Notes: a model not told the origin generated them from the sequence alone. A DNA stretch of 64,000 nt from Hemibagrus wyckioides (GCF_019097595.1 NC_080711.1:21476928-21540927), one strand, 5' to 3'; positions 44,140 through 55,995 are shown, counted from the stretch's first letter. Program-made: numbers and translations.

Positions 44140-44650
44140 ATTTCAGCTTTGCCTTCTGCTCACTAGAGATTACAATTCTTCTTCAGAATTTAAAAACACC
44201 TGATCTAGAATCTTCTCTCTCTGGATTCATCAGTTAAAGCCTCTAGAGGGCAGACTATACCAGAATGAACATCATGTTCTATTGAACGGTTTGATTATAA
44301 TGTTAAATGTAGTTCATGCTGTTCAGAAAACACTGCAATATTTCACCACGTCAGAGTCAAATATAGAATCAGATATTCACATTGTTATTTTAACAACTTC
44401 TCAAAAACAGAAACCAGGAAATTTGTAGACATGAGAATAATTTCTTTGTTAATGTAATTCTCTAGAGTGCAGCCTACACATGACTGATAATGATATAAAG
44501 GATTGCTTATATAATTATTATTATTTTCATGTATTTAACCTAGATTCAGATTAATTTGAGGGAACTGGAAATAGATCAGTTTTCATTCTGACCATCACAG
44601 AAACTTTTAATTACATCACAAAAAATCCATATCGTTAATAATAATAACAA
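44140..44650. repeat. Family J upstream block, copy 2
   Basis: Matches 21170-21639 and 60260-60660; here it leads into the intact V25. Confidence 0.75.
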
Positions 44651-44752
44651 AAAAAAGAGTTATTTTCCACATTAAATTGATATTGATTAAAACAGTGTGA
44701 GTGTGATTAACAGCTGCAGAGCTGCACTCAACACAGCCTCTCTGGAATGTTT

Positions 44753-44760
44753 ATGCAAAT
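44753..44760 (+). promoter_or_regulatory. Octamer ATGCAAAT of V25
   Basis: Exact, 80 bp before the leader ATG. Confidence 0.85.
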
Positions 44761-44839
44761 CTGCATCTCCTCTTGTAATATTAGCAGCGTGCTGATCTAG
44801 AGAGGAAACACTTCTCATTAGTCTTCCTTCAACACAAAC

Positions 44840-45285
44840 ATGTTAGCTTCAGCTCCACTGCTGCTGCTGGCTCTCGCCCCCTGTGAGTGTTTGGATTGAA
44901 GCTTTATTATTTCATCTGATCCTTTCAGTTCGACATGTCAACCTTTTCTTTTTCTCTTTTCACAGATGTGTTCTGTGCTACTGAGCTCATCCAGCCAGAC
45001 TCACTGCTTATAAAGCCAGGAGAGACTTTAACCATCACCTGTAAAGTGTCTGGAGCTTCTATCACTGATAGCAGCAGCCACTATGGAACAGCTTGGATTC
45101 GACAACCTGCAGGAAAAGCTTTAGAATGGATCAATTTAATTTATTATGATGGTGATATTCATAAGAAAGATTCACTTAAAGACAAGTTTGTCATCTCTCG
45201 AGACACTTCCAGTAACACTGTGACCTTACGGGGACAGAACATGCAGACTGAAGACACAGCTGTGTATTACTGCGCTCGTGATCCA
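44840..45285 (+). CDS. IGHV segment V25 (family J), apparently functional
   Basis: Leader exon 44840-44882 (MLASAPLLLLALAP), donor GTGAGT, V exon 44966-45285. Mature VFCATELIQPDSLLIKPGE; Cys in LTITCKVSG; long CDR1 ASITDSSSHYGT; FR2 AWIRQPAGKALEWIN; CDR2 LIYYDGDI; FR3 FVISRDTSSNTVTLRGQN; end YYCARDPH. CDR1 is two to three residues longer than in families B and G. Confidence 0.92.
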
Positions 45286-45323
45286 CACAGTGACACGACA
45301 AGCTGCAGTGCTGCACAAAAACT
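45286..45323 (+). other. RSS of V25
   Basis: CACAGTG, 22-bp spacer, ACAAAAACT. Confidence 0.9.
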
Positions 45324-45375
45324 TCATCACTATTCACTTCTTTAATTAAATATTGTAACTAATCCTCCCATTACA

Positions 45376-45500
45376 CGTTGGGTCACGTGGTGATCATTTT
45401 CACTTCGCGGTCCGTAGATTCATTCCTAGCGGCGGCAAGCCAGAAGGCCACCGGGAAATGTCCCGGTGCTCCCGATGGCCAGTCCGCCCCTGGATCCAGG
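45376..45500. mobile_element. Possible DNA-transposon terminus
   Basis: GC-rich island (GGCCACCGGGAAATGTCCCGG) within AT-rich DNA, similar from memory to ends of a common fish DNA transposon. The second end was not found. Confidence 0.3.
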
Positions 45501-45793
45501 TCTGCTTGTCTTTTAGCAGAAATGTGAAATTATTCTCAATACAGGACCTAGTTAGCTACTGATGTCTGTTGCTTTGATAGGGCAGTTTGTGTAAACGAAT
45601 ACATCTTTAACTGCTCATTATTACACACTCAGCTTCAGTTACAGTGATACACAGTGATGGATTAAAAAATCATGAGATGTAATGAGTAAAGAGCAGTGAT
45701 GAACCTGACAGCATGAAACACACCCAGAGTCTTACAGGAAGCTTTTTCTCATCTCAGCTGTTCCTCTGTTTTTATATCTCTAGTGGGCGTGTC

Positions 45794-45801
45794 ATGCAAA
45801 T
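45794..45801 (+). promoter_or_regulatory. Octamer ATGCAAAT of V26
   Basis: Exact, family C context. Confidence 0.86.
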
Positions 45802-45908
45802 GAAATCCTGTATTTGAACCATTTATGCTGAAACATTCAGCCCAACAACATACCAGCAGTTTGTGTTCATTTACAGCAGCAGGAAACCTTTTTTTTCCTT
45901 GCTTTGAG

Positions 45909-46384
45909 ATGGGACTAGGCATTGTTTTCAATCTAGCAATGTTCATTCAATGTAAGTTTTATTATTTATGTTTTATTATTTGTTGCATACTTTTATCAAA
46001 AATATCTTCTTTTATTATTTCTTTCTTTTATATATATATAACTTAACACCTATCTTTTTGTATTCTTCTTTTTCAGATTCCTGCAGTCAGACACTGATCG
46101 AGTCTGATCCAGTGATCATCAAACCTGATCAGTCTCATAAACTGACCTGCACAGCCTCTGGATTAGACTTTAGTAGCTACTGGATGGCTTGGATCAGACA
46201 GGCGCCTGGAAAAGGACTGAAATTTGTTGCAGTTATCGAGTATGATAGTGTTAGAAAGTTTTACTCCAGTGCAGTTCAGGGCCGCTTCACCATCTCCAGA
46301 GACAACAGTAAGAAGCAGGTGTATCTGCAGATGAACAGCATGAGGACAGAAGACACTGCAGTTTATTACTGCGCCTGAAGAACA
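45909..46384 (+). CDS. IGHV segment V26 (family C), stop codon at 3' tip
   Basis: Leader exon 45909-45951 ([14 protein letters not shown], three codons shorter than in siblings), donor GTAAGT, V exon 46077-46384. CDR1 [10 protein letters not shown]2 [16 protein letters not shown] (Lys-Phe for Glu-Trp), CDR2 IEYDSVRK, end YYCA then TGA at 46376-46378. The stop lies two codons after the Cys, nine bases before the heptamer end of coding, so exonuclease trimming at joining could remove it. Functional status is therefore open. Confidence 0.82.
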
Positions 46385-46422
46385 CACAGGGATACAGCCG
46401 TTTAGACATCAGTACAAAAACA
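46385..46422 (+). other. RSS of V26
   Basis: Heptamer CACAGGG (one mismatch), 22-bp spacer, ACAAAAACA. Confidence 0.82.
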
Positions 46423-47353
46423 CATACTTGCTCTAGTCACATGAGAAGCTCCCAGTTTCTGGACATTTATCCTGATGTAATATTTTTTTATTCTTTGAAC
46501 ATATGTAATATATACTGCATAAATTCACAATGTCACAGACAGAGAACTATGAAAGCTGTTGTTCACAAAGCTAGGAAATTGAGCTCAGTACCATAATCAT
46601 TGTGATTAATGTTGATTTCTCAATTAACTTATTGGTTAAACCACTAGATTTACTTTACCACTGATACTGTATCTGAGCGCTTTCTTTCTTTTAACCCATC
46701 TTTAATCATTTTAATTGTTGCTCCATGTGAGACTTTTTTTTAAAGCAAGAAAATGATAATCTTTTTCTCCTGAATGACTCTTTCTAGATCTGGATCATTT
46801 AGAAACAGGTCTTTTGCGCCTCTAGAGGGCAGTCTGTACAAACTCAACCATCTCAATATGTTTCCATCTGTACATTTAGGCAATCTCTCTTTTCACATTC
46901 TGTTATGACTCCAGCATCATGACACTCAGATTAAACTCAGTTACATAAAGTGTCTTACTGACTTGTTTTGTATTGATCAGTAAATAAGGTTCTTAGTTAT
47001 AGAAACACTGATTTCTGTGGAAAATTCATATGAAGTCAAACAAGTGAGACAATCGATAATCTTATTTTATACAAATAAACACCTCATTAAACTTTTGATT
47101 AATTTATATCTTACACATATCACTTTTGATAATCCCAGGATCCTCAAGCATACATAACAATTATTTTGATGTATTAAATATTTATTCCTTGTTGCCTATT
47201 TCACTGAGACGCTGAGTTTTTTGAAAAGGAAATTTAAGTATTTGATAAAGAAGCTTCTATTCTATTATAAACCCACATATCCTCCATCAGATGAATCTCC
47301 TCCTCATGATTTAAATACATTTCAGATACATTCTCCTCCCATCATCAGCAGAT
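46423..47353. other. C-to-E intervening flank
   Basis: No gene. Parallel to 29656-30188, 36516-37522 and 57604-58000. Confidence 0.6.
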
Positions 47354-47361
47354 AAGCAAAT
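47354..47361 (+). promoter_or_regulatory. Octamer variant AAGCAAAT of V27
   Basis: Family E form. Confidence 0.55.
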
Positions 47362-47459
47362 CCAAGCATCAGAGCTGGATCTCACTCTATTTATATGATG
47401 TGATGGTGTCTGTTAAACTTTGGAGAACAGAGAAGACTCCAGTACAAACAACACACACC

Positions 47460-47836
47460 ATGTTATAAAGGTGTAAGCAGTATAAAGGTGCAGCAGATAT
47501 TGTGTGAGATATCACCATGTGTTTTCCTCCACAGATGTACATGGTGAGGAACTGACTCAGCCTGCTTCCATGACAGTCCAGCCAGGCCAGAGTCTCTCCA
47601 TCCACTGCAAGGTTTCATATTCAGTTACGGGCAGTCACACAGCTTGGATCCGACAACCTGCAGGAAAAGCTCTGGAGTGGATTGGACACATCTATTCTAA
47701 TGGGAATACACTTTACAGTGACAAACTGAAAAATAAGTTCAGCATCTCCAGAGACACTTCTACTAACACAATAACAATTGGAGGACAGAACATGCAGACT
47801 GAAGACACAGCTGTGTATTACTGCGCTCGTGATCCA
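47460..47836 (+). pseudogene. IGHV pseudogene V27 (family E), leader deleted, hybrid 3' end
   Basis: The leader ATG at 47460 is followed by TTA TAA: the rest of the leader and most of the intron are deleted. V exon 47535-47836 is fully open: EELTQPASMTV, CDR1 SVTGSHT, CDR2 HIYSNGNTL, end YYCARDPY. The 3' flank is not that of family E but matches V25 (AGCTGCAGTGCTGCACAAAAA), so the segment is a crossover product. Confidence 0.87.
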
Positions 47837-47874
47837 TACCATGACACAGTAAGCTGCAGTGCTGCACAAAAACC
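47837..47874 (+). other. Decayed RSS of V27
   Basis: Heptamer position reads TACCATG, 22-bp spacer, intact nonamer ACAAAAACC. A CACAGTA at 47845 lies only 14 bp from the nonamer. Confidence 0.72.
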
Positions 47875-47974
47875 TCACTATTCACTTCTTTAATTAAATA
47901 ATAACTACATTTTACTGAGTAACTAATACACACATTCCATAGACACACAGACACCCAAAAAATAATATAAAAGT

Positions 47975-48545
47975 TCACTTCAATTCAAGTCAAGAAGCTT
48001 TTATTGTCATTTCAATCATATATATCTGACGCAGTACACAGTGAAATGAAACAACATTTCTCCATGGTGCTACATAAAACAGCATAGAGCAACTTGGGAC
48101 ACGGCAGAGCTAAGGACCTAAAGTAATCTGTCCTAGCCACATGAAGTGCATCGTGTGCAACCTAGTGCAAACAGTGCAAGACAAAAGACAGTGCAAACAG
48201 AAGGGTGAAAAGTGAATGTGAGGGGTGTGTGATTTCATCTACAATGCTGTTGGCTTTGCAAATGCAGCATGTGGTTTAAATGTCCATGATAGAGGGGAGA
48301 GAGACTCCAGTGATCATTGTTCTGCACCTCAAACCGAGCACAGAAGTCGTTCAGTGCATCTGGGTGGAAGGCATCACTGTCACGGGCAAACAAAGTTTTC
48401 TTGTAGTTCGTGATCACCTGGATGCCCTGCCACATGAGCTGGGGGTCTCCTCTCCCCTGGAAGTGGCTGTGGATTTTCTAAAAGTGTGCATGCTTTGCTT
48501 CTCTGATGGCTCAGGACAGTTTGGTTCTTGCTGTTCTTAAGGCCA
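47975..48545 (-). mobile_element. LINE fragment, minus strand
   Basis: 3' UTR with CTTGACTTGAATTGAA tail at 47975-47996, then minus-strand coding (48435-48280) reading [25 protein letters not shown], the segment upstream of the reverse-transcriptase core in fish LINEs. UTR and coding are joined by internal deletion. Confidence 0.75.
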
Positions 48546-48599
48546 TCTTGTCCCCTATTCTGAAGGCAGAGTCTCTAAACTTGTATCATAGCAGTTATT

Positions 48600-49020
48600 C
48601 TTCTACCTACATAGAAATATCATTCATGAAGTGTTTCAGTCAGGATTTGGGCCTCATAATAGCACAGAGATAGTGCTGTTTAAAGTGGAAATGACCTACT
48701 ACTGGCCTCTGATCAGGGTTGTGTTTCCTTGCTGGTTTTACTTGACCCTAGTACAGCTTTTGACACCACTGATCATACAATTCTACTTGATAGGCTACAA
48801 AATGTTGTTGGTGTTTAGGGGACAGCCCTTTTCTTGCTTAGGTCTTATTTGACTGATTGTTGGACTGAAGTTTGTAGATCTAAATAATGACTTCTCAGTG
48901 CATATTATTGTTATGATCTGTGTTCCACAAGGTTCTGTTTTAGGCTCACTGCTTTTCTCCTTATACATGCTATCTCTTTGTACAATTATTCATAAACACT
49001 GAATTAACTTCCACTGTTTC
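48600..49020 (+). mobile_element. LINE reverse-transcriptase fragment (L2-like)
   Basis: Degenerate plus-strand frames match the pattern FQSGF-PH-STE, LDPS-AF-TTDHTILLDRL and VPQGSVLGSLLFSLYML of L2-type reverse transcriptases. Several frameshifts. Confidence 0.65.
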
Positions 49021-49664
49021 AGCAAAACCAAATGAGATTCAACAGTTTATTAAGATTGAAGAATGTGTAAAAGACATTAGACAGTTGACGCTTACTAACA
49101 GAAGTGCTTGTACTAGAACCACATGCAGCCAGAAGTAAGCTTTCTGATTCCACACTAACTCTGAATGAAAGAGACTTATCTTCTCTTTCGTAAATGATCA
49201 TCAGGACAGTTTGTGAATCCACAAACTGTATTCTGTATGAGACTCCTTAACTATCACTCATTATCAGACAAATATCTGAGTAACTGTCTTATGTATTACC
49301 TGAGATTTACACAGGATATGTAGCATTTTATAAAAACAGAATAAAAAATACATTATATTCTCCTCTATTCCTCAGTTGATTAATTGATACAGTAAAATGT
49401 TTATAGTTTTACTTATGTGTTCATGTGAGATAATGAAGGCAAAGTCTTCTGGATGAAGGGCTTTGTTCCTTCTGGTTTCATCAAAAAGGATAGGGGAAAA
49501 AAAGAGAAGCAGATGCTTTAAATTATAACAAAACTATGTAAATCTTTACAAAGATTTAACAACAGACAAGTTGTTGGCATGAGCTACTGACTGAATGAGT
49601 CAGTGATGAATCTCCACCTCTTGATTTACATTTCAGATACATTCTCCTCCCATCATCAGCAGAT

Positions 49665-49672
49665 AAGCAAAT
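49665..49672 (+). promoter_or_regulatory. Octamer variant AAGCAAAT of V28
   Basis: Family E form, 106 bp before the leader ATG. Confidence 0.6.
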
Positions 49673-49770
49673 CCAAGCATCAGAGCTGGATCTCACTCTA
49701 TTTATATGATGTGATGGTGTCTGTTAAACTTTGGAGAACAGAGAAGACTCCAGTACAAACAACACACACC

Positions 49771-50206
49771 ATGTTCTCTACATCTCTACTGCTCCTGCTG
49801 GCAGCTGCTTCTTGTGAGTGCTTTATCAAATTCATTCATTTACTAGATGAAGAATAAAGGTGCAGCAGATATTGTGTGAGATATCACCATGTGTTTTCCT
49901 CCACAGATGTACATGGTGTGGAACTGACTCAGCCTGCTTCCATGACAGTCCAGCCAGGCCAGAGTCTCTCCATCCACTGCAAGGTTTCATATTCAGTTAC
50001 GAGCTATTGTACATCTTGGATCCGACAACCTGCAGGAAAAGCTCTGGAGTGGATTGGGCGCATCTGTAGCAGTGGGGATACATATTACAGTGACAAACTG
50101 AAAAATAAGTTCAGCATCTCCAGAGACACTTCTACTAACACAATAACAATTGGAGGACAGAACATGCAGACTGAAGACACAGCTGTGTATTACTGCGCTC
50201 GTGAAC
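49771..50206 (+). CDS. IGHV segment V28 (family E), apparently functional, extra Cys pair
   Basis: Leader exon 49771-49813, donor GTGAGT, V exon 49907-50206. The framework is the same as V8, V10 and V31. CDR1 SVTSYCTS and CDR2 RICSSGDT each have a cysteine that the six other family E members lack. End YYCAREPQ. No stop. Confidence 0.93.
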
Positions 50207-50245
50207 CACAGTGAGAGAAGTAAACAACATCCTTGTACAAAAACT
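50207..50245 (+). other. 23-RSS of V28
   Basis: CACAGTG, 23-bp spacer, ACAAAAACT. Confidence 0.92.
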
Positions 50246-50747
50246 CCTTATCCAGTGTTCATTATAACAGAATGCCCACAAGATCCATGCAACGAACGGG
50301 TACAGATGCCGCCGATGGTGGGGATCAAACCCAGATCTCCAGCATAAACTCTATCACCCACAGTAGCAGATCAGAACCAAATGCAGGGATCGAGCATGTA
50401 CACTGCTTTATTTTTATTTTTTAAAAAAACACTGGTTTACAAGGTTTTTGTTTTCTTCATAATTTTTAGTGTGCCAGATAGATTTTGAGATGCTGTTCAC
50501 ATAAATAACTTTAAATTTTTACCATCACGCAAGATTTTTGAGAAACAGCCAATTTTGTAATAAAAATTAGGAAATTTTCGTAACATGCAGTTGTTGCTGA
50601 ATCACATTCAGTACTCGAGATACAACTGAATTATATGCGGGGATCTGAAGGTGGTTGCAATTTTACTTTCACAGTCTACAGTTAGGATACACCAAGTATT
50701 GTTGTTTTCTTTGCAAGTAGGACAGCCAAGCATGAACTTCACATTAG

Positions 50748-51337
50748 GTGGTCAGAGACTGGCTACCTCGCAGGAAATTGTTGCCAGGGCAGAAGAATGT
50801 TGTACATGACCCACTGGTTGATCCGAAGAACATAATTCTTCCGCCACTGCACATCAAACTTGGACTAATGAAAAATTTTGTGAAGGCAATGAATAAACAA
50901 AGTGAAGCGTTTGCATACTTACGACAAATGAAGGCGTTTTCATTGGCCCATAAATCCAAGAGGTGATGATAGATAGTCACTTTGATGACTTTCTGCAGGG
51001 TGCCGAACGTGTTGCATGGACTGCCTTCAAGAATGTTGTGAACTTTTTGAAGAACATTTTGGGCAACTATAAGGCACAAAACTACGTTGAACTGGTTGAA
51101 ACTCTGCTTCAGGCATACAAGTCATTGAACTGCAACATGTCACTGAAGATACATTTTCTTCATTCATGGGACTTCTTCCCAGCCAATCTCGGAGCCGTCA
51201 GTGATGAACATGGTGAGAGGTTTCACCAAGACATTGCCACAATGGAGAAACGCTACCAGGGAAAGTGGAGTCCATCAATGCTGGGAGACTATTGTTGGAT
51301 ACTGATATGTGAAGCTTCAGACAGTGACTATAAGTGA
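50748..51337 (+). pseudogene. Broken repeat-type ORF, unassigned, copy b
   Basis: Same two overlapping frames (50748-50966 and 50963-51337) and same break as at 25394. A handful of single-base differences, for example CGAGAGG against CAAGAGG. Confidence 0.55.
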
Positions 51338-51897
51338 AAATCTGCGGCAAAACATTTCTAGTTGTCTCTCATGTTTCTCTCTAGCAATATCATAGCGTAG
51401 ACCTATGCAATACTGAAGACATTACAGTGTTAATGTGTTAATGCAGTTTTCTTAAAAACCCTACATGAAATTACCAATACACATTTGTGTTCAGCATATA
51501 AAAATCTATTGGCTTCACCAAAAACTGTAGAGGAAACAACGTTTTCCATAAAATCTGTTGACCAGTGAAAACTAAACAAAACACAACTACATTAAACGTA
51601 ACAGAAATAAGTCATAAAAACCTAAATAACACAGTGTCTGGCCTTATGGCACACATACTCTGTTATATAAGCATAATGACTGACACCGACCAAGACAGAA
51701 GGAAAAAGATATATAAAGCAGCACATCAAGGGAAAGCAAGGGACACATGAGAAAGCAGGAAAACACATTAGGAAAGGGTGTGGCACCGCCCACACAGGAA
51801 TAACACAATAATAAATAAATCACTTGCCACGACCCCCTAGGGGTCTGCCAAGGAACTGTCTCAATAACTCCTGACAATACAACACTGACAAAAGCAA

Positions 51898-51898
51898 G

Positions 51899-51937
<39 letters not shown>

Positions 51938-51989
51938 GTAAATAAGTAAATAAATAAATGAATAAATGAATAAATGAATAAATAAATAA
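51898..51989. repeat. (TAAA)n microsatellite, copy b
   Basis: About 12 bp longer than copy a. Confidence 0.92.
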
Positions 51990-52262
51990 TCCCACAAATG
52001 ACAAAAGTGTTTCAAGTAAGTTTATTTTTGAAATAGTTGTAGTGTAGATTTTAAACCATAATACTATATCTCTAACATTACTGCACATGATAAACACTAT
52101 AATAATCATATCACTAACAAGAACTCATTATAATGCAGTATCTTTGGCTGAAAATAATCACCTTAACAGATTAGAATTTGTGTGAGAAGGTTGAAGGTTT
52201 AGTTGCTGTTCCTCTCTGTTACAGCATCATGACTCCCACATGTTTTCTATCATGACATCATG

Positions 52263-52270
52263 ATGCAAAT
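52263..52270 (+). promoter_or_regulatory. Octamer ATGCAAAT of V29
   Basis: Exact, 78 bp before the leader ATG. Confidence 0.85.
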
Positions 52271-52347
52271 CCAGATTGCTGTGTGTCCATGCAGTATTTA
52301 TGTGCAGCTGAGCTGAGTGGAGCGATCGAGTCTCATCAACACTCACC

Positions 52348-52780
52348 ATGAAGATCCCACTCTCCTCATTCCTGCTACTTATCAGCCTCATAGATGAGTT
52401 TTCATGCTGAATCTCAAATATCTTTTTCATTGTTTATTATACACTAATATTTTCTTGTTTATGTTGCAGGTATTCAGTGTCAAAGTCTTGAGTCTATTCC
52501 CACTGGTTCAGTAATAAAAAAACCTGGAGAAACTCTGAGTCTTTCCTGTAAAGGATCTGGGTTTAACTTTGGTGGCTATGGCATGAACTGGATCAGACAA
52601 CAAGCTGGAAAAGCTCTGGAATGGATTGGGGCTATCTGGTATGATGCCAGTAAAACTATATATGCCAAACACGTTAAGGGACATTTGGAAATTACCAGAG
52701 ACAACTCCAAAAACATGGTGTATCTGCAGCTGACTGGTTTGAGTACACAGGACTCTGCTGTGTATTACTGTGCTAGACAC
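52348..52780 (+). pseudogene. IGHV V29 (family A), leader splice donor lost
   Basis: Leader MKIPLSSFLLLISLI at 52348 matches V1, but V1's donor A-GTGAGT reads AGATGAGT here, without GT. Reading on hits TGA at 52408. The next GT would put the V exon out of frame. V exon 52470-52780 is open: IQCQSLESIPTGSVIKKPGE, Cys in LSLSCKGSG, CDR1 GFNFGGYG, FR2 MNWIRQQAGKALEWIG, CDR2 IWYDASKT, end YYCARH. It may be unusable unless a cryptic donor works. Confidence 0.78.
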
Positions 52781-52819
52781 CACAGTGGTACAAACATCTT
52801 AATCAGCCGTCCAAAATCC
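52781..52819 (+). other. 23-RSS of V29
   Basis: CACAGTG, 23-bp spacer, weak nonamer CCAAAATCC. Confidence 0.78.
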
Positions 52820-53535
52820 TCCCACAGATGTGGTGAAAGAGAAAAGTGCATTCAATATACAGGGCATTTTCACAAGATCTGCAGGTGGCACTAGAGCTTA
52901 ACAAATATACTGTACCATTTTATGTTTCCTTAAAGTGGTCATAAGTACAACATATTCTCATATCCTCAGTCAGAGTTAGATACTCCATCATTTTTATGTC
53001 TTTGAGACACTGAACACTGAGACTGTCTCTTAAAATCAAATTTCCAAAGAGGACCAAAAAGGGAAATAATAACATTTACAGAAAAAATGCCAACTTTTAA
53101 TCAGTGAGTATTAAATACATACATTTCACAAAGGTTCCACAACATTAACTGTTAACTATAAACAAAGAGTTTATACCGTATTCTTCTTTAATTAATTAAT
53201 AAATAAATTGTAATCGTTCACAGACTGCTGCTGTATAAGAGGAATTGTGATTATAATAATTAGTCACACTGAATATTGGAAAATAATTATCTTCAGGTTT
53301 GTAGCAGTAACTCCCTGACACAGTTCAGCCAAAGTATGCAGAACTACACAATGTTTTTTGTTGTTTTCTTTGTACTTTACACAATTAATTATTGGCACAT
53401 ACAACCACCACCTCTACAATTCCTGACATCACACCACCTGCTCCTTGATTATTGTCCTATTAAAACACACCCCCAAGTGTTTTACTCCTTACTGAATATG
53501 TGTATATGAAGAGTGAGTTCTCTTAACAGACCTGA

Positions 53536-54862
53536 GGAATTCCTGCGAACCTGTCTCCCTATCCTCTTTAATGTGCTCTGAACTTCCAATGCCTGAACCT
53601 GTCTCTCGCTATTCCTCTAATCTTATAAATCCTAAAGATTTGGAATCAATTTAGAAAATCATTTGCCCTTCATAGTCTCTCCTTACATGCCCCCTTAAGT
53701 AAAAACCATATGTTCACTCCTTCAATAATGGACAATGCCTTTGATATTTGGGTTTTTGATATTTGAAGAGTGGGATATATACATTACAAGATCTTTATAT
53801 AAATAATACTTTTGCGTCTTTTGATGAATTAGTTAACAGATTTAAGATTCCCAGGTCCCATTTCTTTAGATATCTGCAAGTATGAAACTTTCTGGTTTCA
53901 CATATTGATTGTTTTCCTTCATAACTTTCTGCATCCCTATTAGACTCTATTTTTAAGGTAGGAAAAGATTCCAATCAAATCATTGGCAAAATTTATAACC
54001 TCCTCAATCAGCATAACCTGGCGTATTTAGATTGCTTAAAAAAGCCATGGAAGAGGATCTGAATGAACAAATTTCAGAGATAACTTGGCAGAATATTATT
54101 AAACAGATCTGTTTGTCATCTATATGTCAACGACATATGATTGTGAAATTTAAGGTGGTACACCGACTCCACTGGTCAAAGGTGAGGCTATCTAAATTCT
54201 GGCCAGAGCTAGACCCTATTTGTGACAGATGTAGGCAAGCTCCTGCAAGCCTTCTATATATGTTTTGGACATGCCTGTGTTTGTATAATTTCTGGAAATT
54301 GATTTTTGGTGCATTCTCAGAAATAATAGTTTTGCCAATAGACCCATCTCCTTTTATAGCGGTATTTGGTGTTGTAACACAAAACCTGTGCAGACGTAGC
54401 TATAATTGTGAAATATTGGCCTTTTGCACACTCCTTGCTAGACCCCCACCCCCCTACTTTCCCTCACTGGATTAAAGAGACCATGAAATATCTTAAACTG
54501 GAAAAAATAAGATACTCTCTGCAAGGATCTTCCCAAAAATTCTATGCAAACTGGCAACCTTTTTTGTCATTTGTTGAAAAGCACAAGTAGGGAACACAGC
54601 CCCAAGAAGAGGCTTTTTTTTTAAAGTTATTCATTTACTGTTATTTATTTGTTTATTTTATTTTATTTATTTAATTTATTAATTAATTTATTTATTTTTT
54701 TATTGTTTTTTTTGTTGTTGTTGTTCTCATGTCTTCTTTGTACAATGTAATTGATGCTTTATGTCTGATGGGTAGAGGGTTGGGTTGGGCTATGTTGTAT
54801 TTCTTCTGTTTTTTGTTTGTATCTTGTAAAATTATAAATAAAGAGATCTTGTTCAAAAAATT
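53536..54862 (+). mobile_element. L1-type LINE, 5'-truncated, with target duplication
   Basis: Frame 54032-54475 reads as the C-terminal end of a fish L1 ORF2 protein (VKFKVVHRLHWSKVRLSKF, DPICDRC, then MFWTC). Earlier frames are broken. The 3' end is AT-rich with ATAAATAAAGAG. Flanks AACAGACCTGA (53525-53535) and AAGAGACCTGA (54863-54873) are a near-exact 11-bp target duplication. The uninterrupted site is visible at 27711 and 60800. Confidence 0.82.
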
Positions 54863-54999
54863 AAGAGACCTGATAAAGTCTCTTAATGTTCCATATTTTA
54901 TAGATTTATATTCACAGATTACAGAGGTTCATTAGATGAGAAGATTTTCATGTGTACAGGAATCCATCCCATTTTGTCCCTAAGATAAGAAGTGTCTCT

Positions 55000-55007
55000 A
55001 TGCAAAT
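55000..55007 (+). promoter_or_regulatory. Octamer ATGCAAAT of V30
   Basis: Exact, same context as V2 and V34. Confidence 0.85.
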
Positions 55008-55072
55008 GTCCCTGTTATATATTTAAGCAACAAAGACCAAGAGCTTTTACTTCTTCTGCTTCAACACACACC

Positions 55073-55102
55073 ATGATCTCTACATCCCTACTGCTGTTGC
55101 TG
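55073..55102 (+). pseudogene. Truncated leader V30 (family B)
   Basis: MISTSLLLLL only; broken off by a transposon remnant. No donor, V exon or RSS follows. Confidence 0.85.
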
Positions 55103-55335
55103 CAGCAACACTTTTGTTTTTGCCCCCATTTTTCATGAGCTGAACTCAAAGACTTTTTCTATGTACACAAAAGGCCTATTTCTCTCAAATATTGTTCACA
55201 AATCTGTCTAAATGTGTGTTAGTGAGCACTTCTCCTTTGCTGAGATAATCCATCCACCTCACAGGTGTGGCATATCAAGACGCTGATTAGACAGCATGAT
55301 TATTGCACAGGTATGCCTTAGGCTGGCCACAATAA
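55103..55335 (+). mobile_element. Tc1-like transposon end fragment
   Basis: Text such as CACTTTTGTTTTTGCCCCCA and GGTGTGGCATATCAAGA is familiar from the 5' end of a widespread fish DNA transposon. Only about 230 bp; no transposase coding. Confidence 0.6.
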
Positions 55336-55995
55336 AGAGTTAAATTCAGAGTTAAATGTTACTTAACTCACAGTCATTCTACTAAATTTAAGTTTTGCAG
55401 TTTATTCATTATTACATTAAAAATAAATGTGTTGACCTGGAAAAGACTTCATGTGTTCAACATTGTCTAGTATAAATAAATCTGAAAGCTTTAATTTCTC
55501 TTTTGCATGTCTCTCAACCTCAAATAAAGTTCTAGCTTTTCAAGATATCATTCTGATTATGGTGCAGAAGCATCGCAGACTTGATCACAGTGTGCCATCA
55601 CGGTGGAAAGAAATGACATTGTCTGACACGTTGTACCATATAAGAGTTTAGACCACTAAACATGTGTGTAATATTTATTCCAATTTTATAGGTATACTGT
55701 ATTTTGTATAAATTCATCTGTCGTGATCACATTACAGACAGTTTGAGAGCATATAATGGATAAACAAAAAAAATGGACAGTTTTAGGTAAATTATATCAT
55801 GAACTTTGTTTGAAAAAAAGAATGTACCAAATATAAAATCTTTTTATAATGGGGTTTATAAAATTTATAAAAGTGTCTTTCTCAAACAAAAGAGTTTTTC
55901 TCCCCATTATAAACCCACATATCCTCCATCAGATGAATCTCCTCCTGATGATTTAAATACATTTCAGATACATTCTCCTCCCATCATCAGCAGAT

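Larger units (their letters stand above)
49620..53500. repeat. Segmental duplication block 1, copy b
   Basis: Contains V28, the broken repeat ORF, the TAAA array and V29. Collinear with 24000-27420 but without the SINE and without the deletion in the family A gene. Confidence 0.88.
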
